Shown: positions 54,049 through 64,000 of the stretch, in pieces
Numbering within the stretch: position 1 is the stretch's first letter
Layout: every line of letters begins with the position of its first letter
NCBI GenBank assembly: GCA_016858145.1
Contig: JAEHOE010000175.1
Coordinates: forward strand, 1-64,000
From: Edaphochlamys debaryana
Taxonomy: Eukaryota; Chlorophyta; Chlorophyceae; Chlamydomonadales
Direction: 5' to 3'
Length of the DNA stretch: 64,000 nt
Translations under genes and position numbers: made by a program
The notes under the pieces: generated by a model
What the model saw: the letters and a program-made list of their open reading frames with translations, nothing else
What the model was told of the DNA's origin: nothing
Databases searched by the model: none

Positions 54049-57000
54049 ATGGAGTCATTGGAGCACCCGGTGAGTGTCGTGTTGTCGGGGGTGCTAATGC
54101 GTCCGGCATTTCGGGCACATGCAACCAACGGGCCAGAGCGCGCCGCGCAGTATTTGTAATCACTCGCATGTCTCGTCTTGGTGCAGGTGCGAGAGCGCTT
54201 CTCGCGCCTGTCGAAGGCGTCGGAGCACACGGGCCAATGTTGGTCGGGTTCGTGCGCTGGGGAGACCCCTTCCCTTTCGCCTGCCCCTCTCCCTCCTGCG
54301 CTACCCGCGCCCAGCGGCCTCCCTCCGAGGCCGCCCCGCGAGATGACGTCCCCGGCAGTACGCACTAGCCGCGCCCTGCCGCTCCGCTGTCAAATCCTCT
54401 CCGGCACCACGGATTCCTATATCCTCAACGACGAGGACTTCGAGTGCATCCTGGGCGCTGCCTGCGACGACCTGCGCCCGACCCCAACGATGGGGGCCGG
54501 GATGGGGGCGGGCTCCGCTGGTCTGAGCAGCATTCTGCATCCTCATCGCTCGATACCCAGCAACCCCAGCCACCACACCCACTCCACTGCGCGCCAGGCG
54601 CCCAGCCCCATGTTGGGGGGCGTCGTGCGGTCAGGGATCGTGGCCACAGCTGACTCTGCGGTAATGTCAGGGATGAGCGCACATGACCCTCCCGCCGTCG
54701 CCATCACGGTGGCAGAGTGCTGTTCGGACTCTGAGTCGGGGAGCAGCAAGGACGAGGACGGGGACGCGCCCTCCGCGGCGCACGGCCCCGGCCCCCGGCA
54801 GGTGCCGCAAACTGCCGCGCTGGGCCGAAACACCCGCACCTCCAGCGTCCAGCAAGCCCTGGTGGGCAAGCCGAAGGTGGTAGCGGAGCCCGACACGGGC
54901 TGCTGGCACCAGCTGCAGCAGCGGGCCCGGCTGCACCGCAAGGTAGGGGGTGCGTGGGCCCTGGGAGGGCTCCCGTGGGCCTGGCTCCGTGGGCCCCAGT
55001 TGCGTGGGCTGCAACGGGCGTGGGGTGACCATGAACTAGCTCTTACTGCCGACCATCAAAGCCCCGGCGCGCCGGCGGCCAGCACCAACCAGCGTCCCCT
55101 CCGCCTCCATAACCAACACCCTGCCCGACCACACAGGTGCTCCGTGAGGCCATCACGCGCCGGCCGCTGATTGTGGTCCTGCCGCTGGTGCTTGCGACCA
55201 TGCTTATGGGCCTGGGCCTCTTCGGAGTGATGCTGGCCAGCTCCAGGGAGGAGCAGGCGCAGCGGGGGTACGCAGAGGAGGCCATCGCTGCCACCACGGC
55301 GGCGGCAGTGGCCGGACAGCTGGAGATTGCGACGTTGTAAGTGATGCGGCGTGCGTGGGCCGTGGGGCCTGCGGCAGGCGCTGCGGGACGTGTGTGGTGT
55401 GCAGACCGCGAAAGGGCGGCAGGTTGGGAAGTGCAGGCAGAAGTGCACCCCAGTGCTTAATCGTGGGATAGGGGCCTGGTACTCCACACACAAGTGACAC
55501 AACCCATCCGCTGACACGGCGCTCTTGCTTGCCCACCGGCCCTGGACTCGGGCGCCGCAGTGCCGTCATGGCCCTCTCAGCCTACATCACACAGCAGCCC
55601 CGGTGCCCCGAGCTGGACCGCCACTTCGCGAACCTCTCGGCCACCGTGTTCGGTGAGGCGGTTGGGCGGGTTGCAGCCAAGGCCTCCAGCTCATTGCGTG
55701 AGCTCGATGCCCTCCGGACCTACGTCTCCAGCCGGCCGGCCCGAGCCGCCTGCACTATTCCCACCCCACCCTGCCGCCCTGCCGCCCGATGCCCCGTGCA
55801 CGCAGGCTGGGACGCCCGGGGTGTGGTGTACCAGGTGCAGGCGCTTCCTGCGGCTCAGATCGCCTACATCTACCCCCCCGTGGACGAGGACCTGGCGCGC
55901 GTGCTCATGGGCCGGGACATCCTCAAGGTGGAGCAGTACCGCAACGACACGCTGCGGCAGTGAGTCGCACGTGCCCTGCGTGGGCCTGCATGGGCCTGCA
56001 TGGGCCGGCATGGGCCTGCATAAGCTTGCATGGGCCTGCATGGGCTTGCATAAGCTTGCGTGGGCCTGCATGTGATGCGGCTTCCTGGGTTACGCCCGGG
56101 CTGTGGCTTCGCGCGCATGCTGGTGTTGTGTCACGGACCGTCCACGCACCCTCCGGACCCAGGTCCTGACTCGACTCGCCCTGCCCTACTTTGCCCCGCC
56201 GGCCCGGCCCCGGCCCCCGCACCCACCCGCAGGATCAAGGCGCGCGGCCAGCGGCTGCTGCTGGGGCCGTACAACCTGCTGGAGGGCTTCCAGGCCATGT
56301 GTGAGTCATGCACGCGTGCACGTGCCAGGATGCGCCCGTGTGGTGTGGCCGCACACGTGCGCCGTGCGGCCGTGCATGGGACTAGTATCGTACCCTCATC
56401 TCAAGACATCACCCACCGCTCTGCACGATCTGTGACGTTCTACATCCCGGCTGCCCCTCCCTCTCTCCACCCGCCAGTCGTGACCTACGCCATCTTCCTG
56501 CCTGCGCCCAGCGAGGACTACGACTGGGGCTGCGCCCGGCAGCCGTACCAGTGCCCGCCCGGGCTGTGCTGGCTACCACGGGAGGGCCTGAAGTTCTGGG
56601 GCACCGCCATGAGCTTGGTGCGGCTCGACCTGCTGCAGCACGGCTTCCACTTCAGCTCGCTCGAGCAGAGCTGGTCAGTGGTTGCCCAGCCCACCAGTCC
56701 GGCTTGCCTCGCTTCACCGCATCCGCATGCGCCTCGCTTGCCGCTCGGTCTGCTGCCCCGTAACTTGCTCGGTGGCCTCTTGACAGAGGGAGGATCAGGG
56801 ACTGAGCCCCACCTGCACAGGCTTGGACCTGTCCACGGGCCCTGGCCTTGCTCCACACGGCTCACCGCCCGCCGTCACCCGCTCCCCTTTGCTCGCCCTT
56901 CCCCCACCCACCCTCCCAAAGGAACTACCGGCTGCGCCAGGAGGCCGACGGCATGAACCGCGCCGCCGTGATCGCATCCAGCGCCCGCGCCCCCGTGGAC

Positions 57001-59936
57001 CCCGTGGTGGCGCGCATCCGCAAGTTCAACCTCGACTGGGTGCTGGAGGTGGCGCCGGAGGCGGGATGGTGCGTGGGCCGGGCCGGCGGGCTGCAGCGGG
57101 GCGCTGGAGGGGCGCGCGCGCACGGGCTGCGGACACAAGAATGAAGGGGCGCCAGCCCCAGGCGATAGACTCTTGAGGAGCAGCCAGGCTGGCCGCCCGC
57201 TGAGCTGCTGCAGGGGGTGGGGGCACAGTTTGGGGAGTGGCCGCGCACGCACCTTGCGCGACGTGATCCGGTCCGGTAACCGGTCCGACCGCCTGACCTG
57301 CCTCAATCCCAGGACCACCTCCTGGCGTGACCCCTGCATCGCCGCCGTCGTGATCGGCTCCGTCCTGGTGGCGGCCCTGGTGTTTGGGCTGCTGGTGGCC
57401 CGCGAGACGCACAAGATCCTGCTGCAGGCCATGCTGCCCAGAAAGGTGGGAGCACAGCACGGTGCGGGCGAGAGCACAGCACGCAAGGCACGGCAGCGCG
57501 CCTGGCAGGGGCCATCAGGCGTGAGGGGCAGCGGTGTAAACGGAAGCCCCCTCTTCCGCATTTTGCGTTCTCAGGTCATTAAGCGCCTGGAGAGGGGTGA
57601 GCAGAACGTGGTGGAGGAGTTCCCCGAGCCTGTGACAATTCTCTTCAGCGACATCGTGTCGTACACCGAGGTGGCCTCGCAGCTGACGCCGCTGCAGGTG
57701 GGGGGGCGGGGGCGGGGCGGTGGTACACAGCACGAGGGGCCCGCTGCTGGCGCCGCTTGGGCCCTTGCTGAACCTTGGCGTGCCTGGCAAGCCCTTGACG
57801 CTGCATTACACGTGATAATACCTCGGTGTACGACACTGATAATCGGTGCCGTACAGGTGGTCAAGCTCCTGAACGATCTGTACACCAAGTTCGACGCCCT
57901 TTCAGACAAGCACGGCGTGTACAAAGGTACGGCAGGCACCTGGAACCTGGGATGCCGAGTACTATGACTCCTGAGTAAAGTGTCCGTACCTTGTGGTCTC
58001 CTGACGGTTACTGATCTCGTCTCGCCGCCCGACCGCTGCCGCTGCCTGCAGTGGAGACCATTGGGGACGCCTTCATGGTAAGCCAGGCCTAGCCGCGCGC
58101 AGGACCCTTCGCCGCAAACTGCTTCCCTGGAACTGCCCTTCACTACCTCACCGCCCGAGGTGCCCACCACGCACGCTGCCCTGCCGCTCAACTCCCTCCC
58201 ACGACCCCCTCGACAACCCACCACCCACCTCCACCCACCCCCGCCTGCCTCCGCAGTGCGTGTCCGGCTGCCCCGACCGCGAGGACCCCATCACAGCCGC
58301 CGTGCGCATGGCGGGCATGGCGCTGGACATGATCGACACGGTGCGGCGGTTCGAGGCACAGGTAGGGCGCGGCGCCCGGCGGAAGGGTGGGACGTGCGCT
58401 AAGCGGCGGGGTGCGCGCTGGAGTAAGAGCCGCTGGCGGGCTGGCCGGGGGATGGGGCGTGGGGCCTGGGGATGGGGCTAGTGGGGGAAAGGCAGGGGGC
58501 GGTAGACTGCTGTGGTTGCTGGGCCGCTGGGTGCCGGTTGATAACAGTAGTGCCGAGTTTGTGCTCCGCCCGCCCTCGCCTGCAGGTGGACGGCCAGCCG
58601 CTTCAGGTTCAGGTGAGAGGCCCAGCCTGGACTGCATTGGCAGCGGCGGTGTGAGGCGTTATGACTCCAGCCCGCCTTCCCTCGTGCGTCATCCCGGTGG
58701 TACTAGCACCTGACTCGGCATGGGCTCCATCCTTCCCTGCAGATTCGCATCGGCCTGCACTCGGGTCCCGTGGTCGCGGGGGTCATTGGCAGCCGGATGC
58801 CGCGGTACTGCTTGTTCGGAGACACCGTGGTAGGCAGGGTGGGGGAGCGGGGTCACTAGGGGTGTGGCTTGGGACTGTCCGGAGCAGTAAGAGACCCTGA
58901 GCCTCTCTAGAGTTCCCGAGGCAGGGCGGGCGCAGTGCCCAACAATCTGCGACAGTCGTAGCGTGAGGGCCCCTGGAGCTAGCCCGCTTGCTGCATGGCT
59001 GCCCCCGCCGCCATCGCTGCCCCCACCATCCTCCACCGCTCCACCCCACCCCCTCCCACCCACCCACCCACCCACCCACCCACCCACCCACCCAGAACAC
59101 GGCCTCCCGCATGGAGTCCAACTCGCGGCCCATGTCCATTAGCATCTCCCACATCACCGCGGCGCTGCTCAGGTGCGTGCGTGGCGCTCCGGTCCTGCGC
59201 CCCGCTGCAACAGCCGCGTGGAATCTCACTCCCCGCCGGGCGCCACACAGCGCTTCCATCACAGCGGCGCTTGCCACGCCCACGTGGCAACCGATGGCAA
59301 CCTAGGCTATCTTGCAGTACACGGCGTTCCACACCCCGTGGCCGCGCGCCCACGTGTTGACTGCTTGACTCCCTCGTGCTTTCATTCCGCAGGGCGGGCG
59401 GCGCGCAGCTCATGGTGCCCCCCATCAGCATTCCCACCTCGCCATCGGCGCCCGCTCCACCACCGCCGGAGCAGCGGCCGCTGACCAACCCAGAGCTGTC
59501 GCTGCAGCTCTACCATGGAGGACCTTCTCCGTGCGATGCCTCGGGGGGGCTCGTGCTTCTGGCCACGCACGGCGAGGACGAGGCGGCAGACGCGGGTGAG
59601 GGGGGCCTCGACTCGGTCGCGATCCAGGCGAAGCGGGATCACAGCGAGGCCGCGCTCCGTGAGACGCTGGAGCTGGATGAGGAGCTGGTCCGTGAGGCGG
59701 CCGAGCACACGAACGCAGCGGCTGAGATGGCAGCGTTGGCGGCGCGGCGGCGGCAGCAGAGCTTCGTCCGGCGGCTGAGGGAGAGCGTGCCCAGCAAGGC
59801 CTGCGAGAATCGGATGCCGCTGCTGATCGCGGCGCAGGACATGCAGCTGCACAGCCGCGGGCGCATCATGGTCAAGGGCAAGGGCATCATGCACTGCTTC
59901 TGGCTGGGCCCGCCGCCGGCGGAGGCGCTGGAGTGA
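54049..59936 (+). CDS. Membrane guanylate cyclase (class III) with CHASE-like extracellular sensor
   Basis: Exons: 54049-54069 (tentative start), 54187-54942, 55137-55336, 55561-55652, 55806-55959, 56233-56300, 56478-56673, 56922-57068, 57313-57445, 57575-57697, 57857-57926, 58052-58077, 58257-58361, 58586-58612, 58743-58829, 59096-59172, 59393-59936. Phases close throughout. After a cytosolic low-complexity N-terminus comes TM1 ([20 protein letters not shown]), then an exposed segment of about 270 residues with a CHASE-like core ([39 protein letters not shown]), then TM2 ([20 protein letters not shown]) and the catalytic domain. Metal aspartates are in [11 protein letters not shown] and [17 protein letters not shown] has the catalytic Asn and Arg. 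The Glu of VETIGDA and the Cys of RYCLFGDTV are the purine-selecting residues of guanylate, not adenylate, cyclases, so the product should be cGMP. An insert of roughly 140 residues sits before the final strand ([17 protein letters not shown]). The ligand is unknown. Confidence 0.9.
55981..56070 (+). repeat. Nine-unit 10-bp tandem repeat in a cyclase intron
   Basis: Nine consecutive 10-mers of consensus TGGGCCTGCA with variants (TGGGCCGGCA, TAAGCTTGCA, TGGGCTTGCA) fill the start of the intron after exon 55806-55959. The unit pattern suggests partial duplication of longer blocks. Confidence 0.9.
59056..59093 (+). repeat. CCCA tetranucleotide repeat at a cyclase acceptor site
   Basis: About nine CCCA units run directly into the acceptor CCCAG of exon 59096-59172 and act as its pyrimidine-rich tract. 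Confidence 0.85.
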
Positions 59937-62173
59937 CGCCGGCGGCTGGTGCGTGCACGACCTGCGTGAGTGATGCGCGTGCGTGGTGGAGGCGGAGCGG
60001 GTGCCCTGTGAGGGTGTAGCCTGGCCCAGCTTGGGTGTTGCTCACCAATCAAAGGGGCCAAAGCGGAAGCTGAGGCCACATAAGCTGAGAGGCGGACATC
60101 TCGAGGATTGCCGCAACGCTAAGCGGCATACGGGTACGGTAAGGTGGGGTTGGTGTGCCGGTGCAGTACGTAGTGGCACACACGCATGCATCAGCACGCA
60201 TGCGATGCAGCAGAAGCCGGGTACTAACAGGAGTGGCGCAACAGGAGTGGCGCTTAGGCAGGGGACACGAGCAGCAGAGCGCATAAGCCGAGCCCGGGAG
60301 CATCGAAGGCAAATTCGGTATTCGTAGGGCGCATGGCCCAAAGCACCAATTGGATAAAGCACCAATAAGGCTGGGGCCGAAGGAGAAAGAGAGCGAGGGT
60401 AGGCCTGAGTAGGTACTCCAGAGTGTCTCTCTCGGATCTATTTCATCTAACTAGTGCGTGTTTATAACGGTGGAGCAGGTTGGAGGCGGTGGGGCAGCCG
60501 AGTGCGAGGCTCGATGTGGCCTCCAGCGCTGCTGAGTTTGTGGGTATCCGTGGTGTCACGCGTGAGAGGTCTCGCCCCTGGGGCCTGGGCCCTTGTATGC
60601 CCTGTGAGATTCGTAGCCTTCACTCGTTCCGTATCAACGTTTAACATAATTTATGCACGTGGGTGCCTTAAGCTAGGGGGTCGCGCGCTGACCCTGTGCT
60701 GCATAAGCACAAGTGGGTACAGCGCAAGGACTAATACTCGAATGAAGTGAGAGGGCTTAGGCGGGACGAGTTCCCGGTGTTGAGCTCAGGGGTTTGACGA
60801 TAACAACGTGGCAAGAAGCCGCATCGCTCAGGGGGCGGGTCAGTTAGGCCGGCGTGATGGGGCGCCACGGGGCGCAGGGAGCCAGAGATGAAAGCACGTG
60901 CCACTTGGTGATAGATGTGTGGAGATGAAGGCGCTGGTGGACATTGCAGCTGCTGCGTGGTAGGCAGCAGGGGGCAGCTTTCCTTGGTACTGCCCACTCG
61001 GCCCACCACGCACCGTGCGTGTGGGAGCCCCAGCTGCCCCACCGTGTCGAGCGGTAAGAGGACCATGCGAGGGCGACCATGGCCGTTGTGGATTGATGAA
61101 GCGCTGCCCCTTGCAAGCGGACAAGGGTGGGCTGCTCGAAGGCAGGAAAAGGGCTGAGCCCCGTGGTCCCCCCCAGGGGATCCCATGTTCGAGTGAATTG
61201 CAAGTTTGTGCGTGACGCATGGCACGCGGGCGCAGAGCCTGACAGCGGGGGCTCAGCCCAGAAACTATGCCACCGCGTGCAACTGCGGCCTGCCGGGGCC
61301 TCAGCCCTTGTCAGCCTTTGTCCTCCCTGTAGCCTGTACTGCGTTCCAGGGTGGCGCCTACCTACTGCTGCGTCGGCAGTTGCAGGCGTACTCACGGAAG
61401 GTATTACCTGGACTGGGGACCACTCATGAGATGAGGAGGAGCCGCGAGGAGCCTTGACGCCATGGCAGCGAACTGCGCAGTCAGACTTCGTTGGCTCCCG
61501 CTGCGGGCATTGTGGCTGCGCCAAGTGCTCACCCATCCGAGGCCAGAGCTGGAGGGCAGGCACATAGGAGGGGGACGTCCCTCCTGGCGAGGTGGAGGTG
61601 GGAGCGAGTGGGAGGGGTTGAGAGGGGGCGCCAATCGCGTCGAAGCCATCACGGCACGCCGTCGACCGGACGGTCACCACCTGGCAGACGCTTCACTCGT
61701 GCCTACCACGATTAAGAATAGGCCTACTCTTGCAATCACTCGTGACACACCCGAAAGCAGGGAGTCAACGCACTTGCGTGATAACCCCACGTTCTGACGC
61801 CAGCTCGCCTTGAAGCAGGCGCGGACGCTATCGACTATACGTTGTATTATAGCTAAGCCTACTTTTCGTCGCGCGCTCGACAGCCGCGAGCACGAGACGC
61901 CGCGAGGAGAGTCATTTTCGAGCCGACGTCGCCCCCGACGAGTGTTTCTGTTGTGTCTTAAGTAGCTGTAGTCGACGGGGAACAGCTAGTGACGTGGAGA
62001 AGCGGTATCGTAAGCCAACAAAGAACTTCCGCGCGCAGCGCGCAGCCCCTGACAGCGCTGCAGGACTCCCGTTCACTGTGGCGCAACCGCAGGGCTACGG
62101 GGGTTGGGCGAGCTCAGCCGGAAGACCAACCCATGCGCAGCCGATGGGGGCCTAAACGGGGCGAGCAGCCTCT
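59937..62173. other. Intergenic region between the cyclase and the last gene
   Basis: About 2.2 kb follow the cyclase stop. I see no conserved-looking coding frame, RNA gene or mobile-element hallmark on either strand. The right end, including an AT-richer stretch near 61830-61860, is presumably promoter for the gene starting at 62174. Confidence 0.45.
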
Positions 62174-64000
62174 ATGGTCACGCAGTATGAGAAACCTGGC
62201 TGGCTGGTGCCGCGCAGCGCCAGCCAGGGAGGGCACTCGGCACCCCCGCCCAAACCAGCCCAAGCCCTGAAGGTGGAGCACCCGTCGCTCCTCGTCGCCT
62301 GGTACGTGCCGCTCCCCAACCCGTTCCCCGACACCACCACCTTATCCCACATCCCCCCCCTCATGGACAAGCAAGCCAACACCGCGTCTTGTCTCTCCTC
62401 ACTGCCCATGCGCATTGCCCGCCCTTACACCCCTTGCAGGCCGGAGGATGGCTCGGAGCCGCCGGAGCACCGCCTCCAGGCCCTGCTCCAGCACCAGGGC
62501 TCTGGCCGGCGGGGCCAGGACGGAGAGGTCCCCTCTCCAAGTCGAGGACCGCAGCCCTCCGCCAGCCCTGTCACCACCCCGCGGGCCCAATCGGCTCGCC
62601 CCGCGGACTACCGCCTCGGCGCCAGCGTTGGCTCAGCCCTGTGTGCTGCTCCCGCCGGGGCCGCCTCCCGCCGAGAAGCGGGCCTCTCCCCTGTCTCGGC
62701 CTCCGGCGGCTTCCCAGCTGGCGGCACGCTTGGTTCGCCACCCGGCCGCCACAGGCCGGCGTCCTCGGTGCCGTCCCCGAGCAGCGCCGGTGGAGGAGGG
62801 CCAGGTTCCCAGCCCCTCCCCACGCAGAGCCCCGCAGAGCCCCCCATCGCGTCGGCCGAGCGGCCGCCCTCCGTGTCCCACTCGGAGCCTGCGCCCGAGT
62901 CCCCTTCCGGGCCCAAGCGGGCCATCTCGGGCCGCGGCGGGCCCGGGCCCACCGCCCAGCTGTCCTCGCCCTCGCTGCTCCGCCCCCCTGAGCTGCTGCG
63001 GCTCGAGGTCCAGCCCTCAGCCGCTGCGGCCTCGGCCTCGGGCTCGGCTGGTGGGGCAGGCGGCGTGGTCGTGGTGTCCCAAGCGCCGCTACCGGCCTCG
63101 GGATCGGGCGGGCGGGAGTCGGGGCCGGGCCAGGGCCCGAGCGCGAGCCTGGGGCTGCCCCCCGGGTCCCTGCGGCAGCTGTCGATGCAGCGGAGCTCGC
63201 TGAGGCTCCTGCCAGACGGGGAGAGGGAGCGGGAGGCGGAGGCGCAGGCGCAGGCGCAGGGTGGGGGCGCGGCTGCAGAGGCGCAGCAGGGTGGGGGCGG
63301 CGGTGGTGGTGGGCACGGGGCCCGTGGCGCCCCGCCGGTGCTGCGGCTGGCGGTTGCGCAGCTGGGCGGCGCCTCTGCGGCTCCGTCCCCGCCCTCGGCT
63401 GCCACCAGCACCATCAGCATCCCGGCAGGGGCGCGCTTGCAGCGTTCCCCCTCAGGCCCCCATGGCACCTCGCCCACCTCCACAGCCCTGTCGCTAACCA
63501 CCGCACCCACGCACGCCCCGTCCCTGCCCGTGCCCGGCCTCCCCTCCTTCCTCGGCGCCCCGGTGGTCCTCGACTCCCAACCCCACGCCGGGCACTCGGG
63601 CAGCCTCGCCCCCGCCTTCAGTCGCTCCGCCTCCGGCGCCGAGCGCGGCCCGCACGGCGGACCCCTACCCGCCCCCGGCGCTGCCGCGTCCACCACCCCC
63701 GGCGGCGCCGCCGGGATCGACTCCGGCGCCGCCTCTCGCACCCGGTACCTGCATATCGGCTCCACCTCGCACCGCTCTAACGCCAGCCGCAACAGCAACG
63801 GCAGCAGCTTCCGGCGAAGCGGCTCGTACTTTCGGGTGCGCGAGGCCGTGCCGGAGGCCGTGTTCGACAACGTGCCCGGGCTACAGGCCTCCCGCGGCCT
63901 CCAGCCGCCGCCCTCGCACCCGGGCGGCGTGCCCGACCTCGGCCCGCCGCCGTCGGCTCAGCCGCTGTTGCTCAGCGTGGCCCCGGCGGGGCAGGCGCAG
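62174..64000 (+). CDS. Unrecognised low-complexity protein, 3' partial
   Basis: Exon 1 is 62174-62301 and exon 2 runs from 62440 to the window end without a stop. The ATG at 62174 is preceded by an in-frame TAA at 62153. The junction GCC TG|GTACGT ... TTGCAG|G CCG gives LLVAWPEDGSEPPEHRLQAL in phase. The first 45 residues (MVTQYEKPGWLVPRSASQGG onward) look ordered. Most of exon 2 is Ser/Pro/Gly/Ala-rich, with islands such as SLRQLSMQRSSLRLLPDGE and RTRYLHIGSTSHRSNASRNS and FRVREAVPEAVFDNVPGLQ near the end. I recognise no domain; the informative part is probably beyond the window. A minus-strand frame at 62608-63870 is a composition shadow. Confidence 0.65.
   Translation, partial: MVTQYEKPGWLVPRSASQGGHSAPPPKPAQALKVEHPSLLVAWYVPLPNPFPDTTTLSHIPPLMDKQANTASCLSSLPMRIARPYTPCRPEDGSEPPEHRLQALLQHQGSGRRGQDGEVPSPSRGPQPSASPVTTPRAQSARPADYRLGASVGSALCAAPAGAASRREAGLSPVSASGGFPAGGTLGSPPGRHRPASSVPSPSSAGGGGPGSQPLPTQSPAEPPIASAERPPSVSHSEPAPESPSGPKRAISGRGGPGPTAQLSSPSLLRPPELLRLEVQPSAAAASASGSAGGAGGVVVVSQAPLPASGSGGRESGPGQGPSASLGLPPGSLRQLSMQRSSLRLLPDGEREREAEAQAQAQGGGAAAEAQQGGGGGGGGHGARGAPPVLRLAVAQLGGASAAPSPPSAATSTISIPAGARLQRSPSGPHGTSPTSTALSLTTAPTHAPSLPVPGLPSFLGAPVVLDSQPHAGHSGSLAPAFSRSASGAERGPHGGPLPAPGAAASTTPGGAAGIDSGAASRTRYLHIGSTSHRSNASRNSNGSSFRRSGSYFRVREAVPEAVFDNVPGLQASRGLQPPPSHPGGVPDLGPPPSAQPLLLSVAPAGQAQ

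Noticed and set aside
55981..56070. CRISPR-like direct repeats
   Set aside because: Units are 10 bp and contiguous without spacers, and lie in a spliceosomal intron of a nuclear gene.
62608..63870. 420-codon open frame on the minus strand
   Set aside because: It overlaps the plus-strand exon that has a spliced start with an upstream in-frame stop; the composition is a GC shadow with no domain.

Overview
The window is nuclear DNA of a green alga of the volvocine (Chlamydomonas/Volvox) type. The evidence is very high GC, genes broken into many short exons by G- and C-run introns, TGTAA polyadenylation signals, a pherophorin with a hydroxyproline-rich rod, a CHASE-type guanylate cyclase and a plastid-type starch phosphorylase. 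I see no bacterial operons, rRNA, tRNA, CRISPR array or complete transposon. Gene models below are hand-built: I followed splice sites and codon phase exon by exon, and nearly all junctions close in phase.

Layout. (1) 198-2540 (+): 3' part of a plant-type OMA1 M48 metalloprotease. (2) 5249-about 15355 (-): a very large membrane protein with a polytopic N-terminus, a GAF domain and a C-terminal TKL-type kinase; one exon carries an apparent 1-nt frameshift. A decayed inverted copy of one of its N-terminal exons lies at about 16260-16420. (3) 16632-24559 (+): a 22-exon starch/glucan phosphorylase with an N-terminal ACT domain. (4) 26231-29585 (+): an unrecognised Pro/Gln-rich protein with a Cys/His cluster. 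(5) 30949-35883 (-): a secreted pherophorin fused to two C-type-lectin-like modules. (6) 37328-39211 (+): a polytopic MddA-like (methanethiol S-methyltransferase/ICMT-like) enzyme. (7) 39896-42987 (-): a signal-peptide-bearing GT77-like glycosyltransferase. (8) 43905-50225 (-): splicing factor SF1 with KH and RRM domains, but no zinc knuckles. (9) 50544-52524 (+): a FrnE/DsbA-like thiol oxidoreductase whose canonical splicing puts an in-frame UGA exactly at the first Cys of the CPWC active site, so it is a candidate selenoprotein. (10) 54049-59936 (+): a membrane guanylate cyclase with a CHASE-like sensor. (11) 62174 to the window end (+): 5' part of an unrecognised low-complexity protein.

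The genes do not form one pathway, as is normal for algal nuclear DNA. Shared themes are extracellular matrix and glycosylation (pherophorin-lectin, GT77-like enzyme), signalling (kinase, cyclase), sulfur/selenium redox chemistry (MddA-like, FrnE-like) and starch metabolism. Two head-to-head pairs share short upstream regions: SF1/FrnE (318 bp) and pherophorin/MddA (about 1.4 kb). The MddA-like and GT genes converge and may have overlapping 3' UTRs.

The most promising items are the candidate Sec-containing FrnE protein, the zinc-knuckle-less SF1, the eukaryotic MddA-like gene, and the ACT-phosphorylase and pherophorin-lectin fusions.
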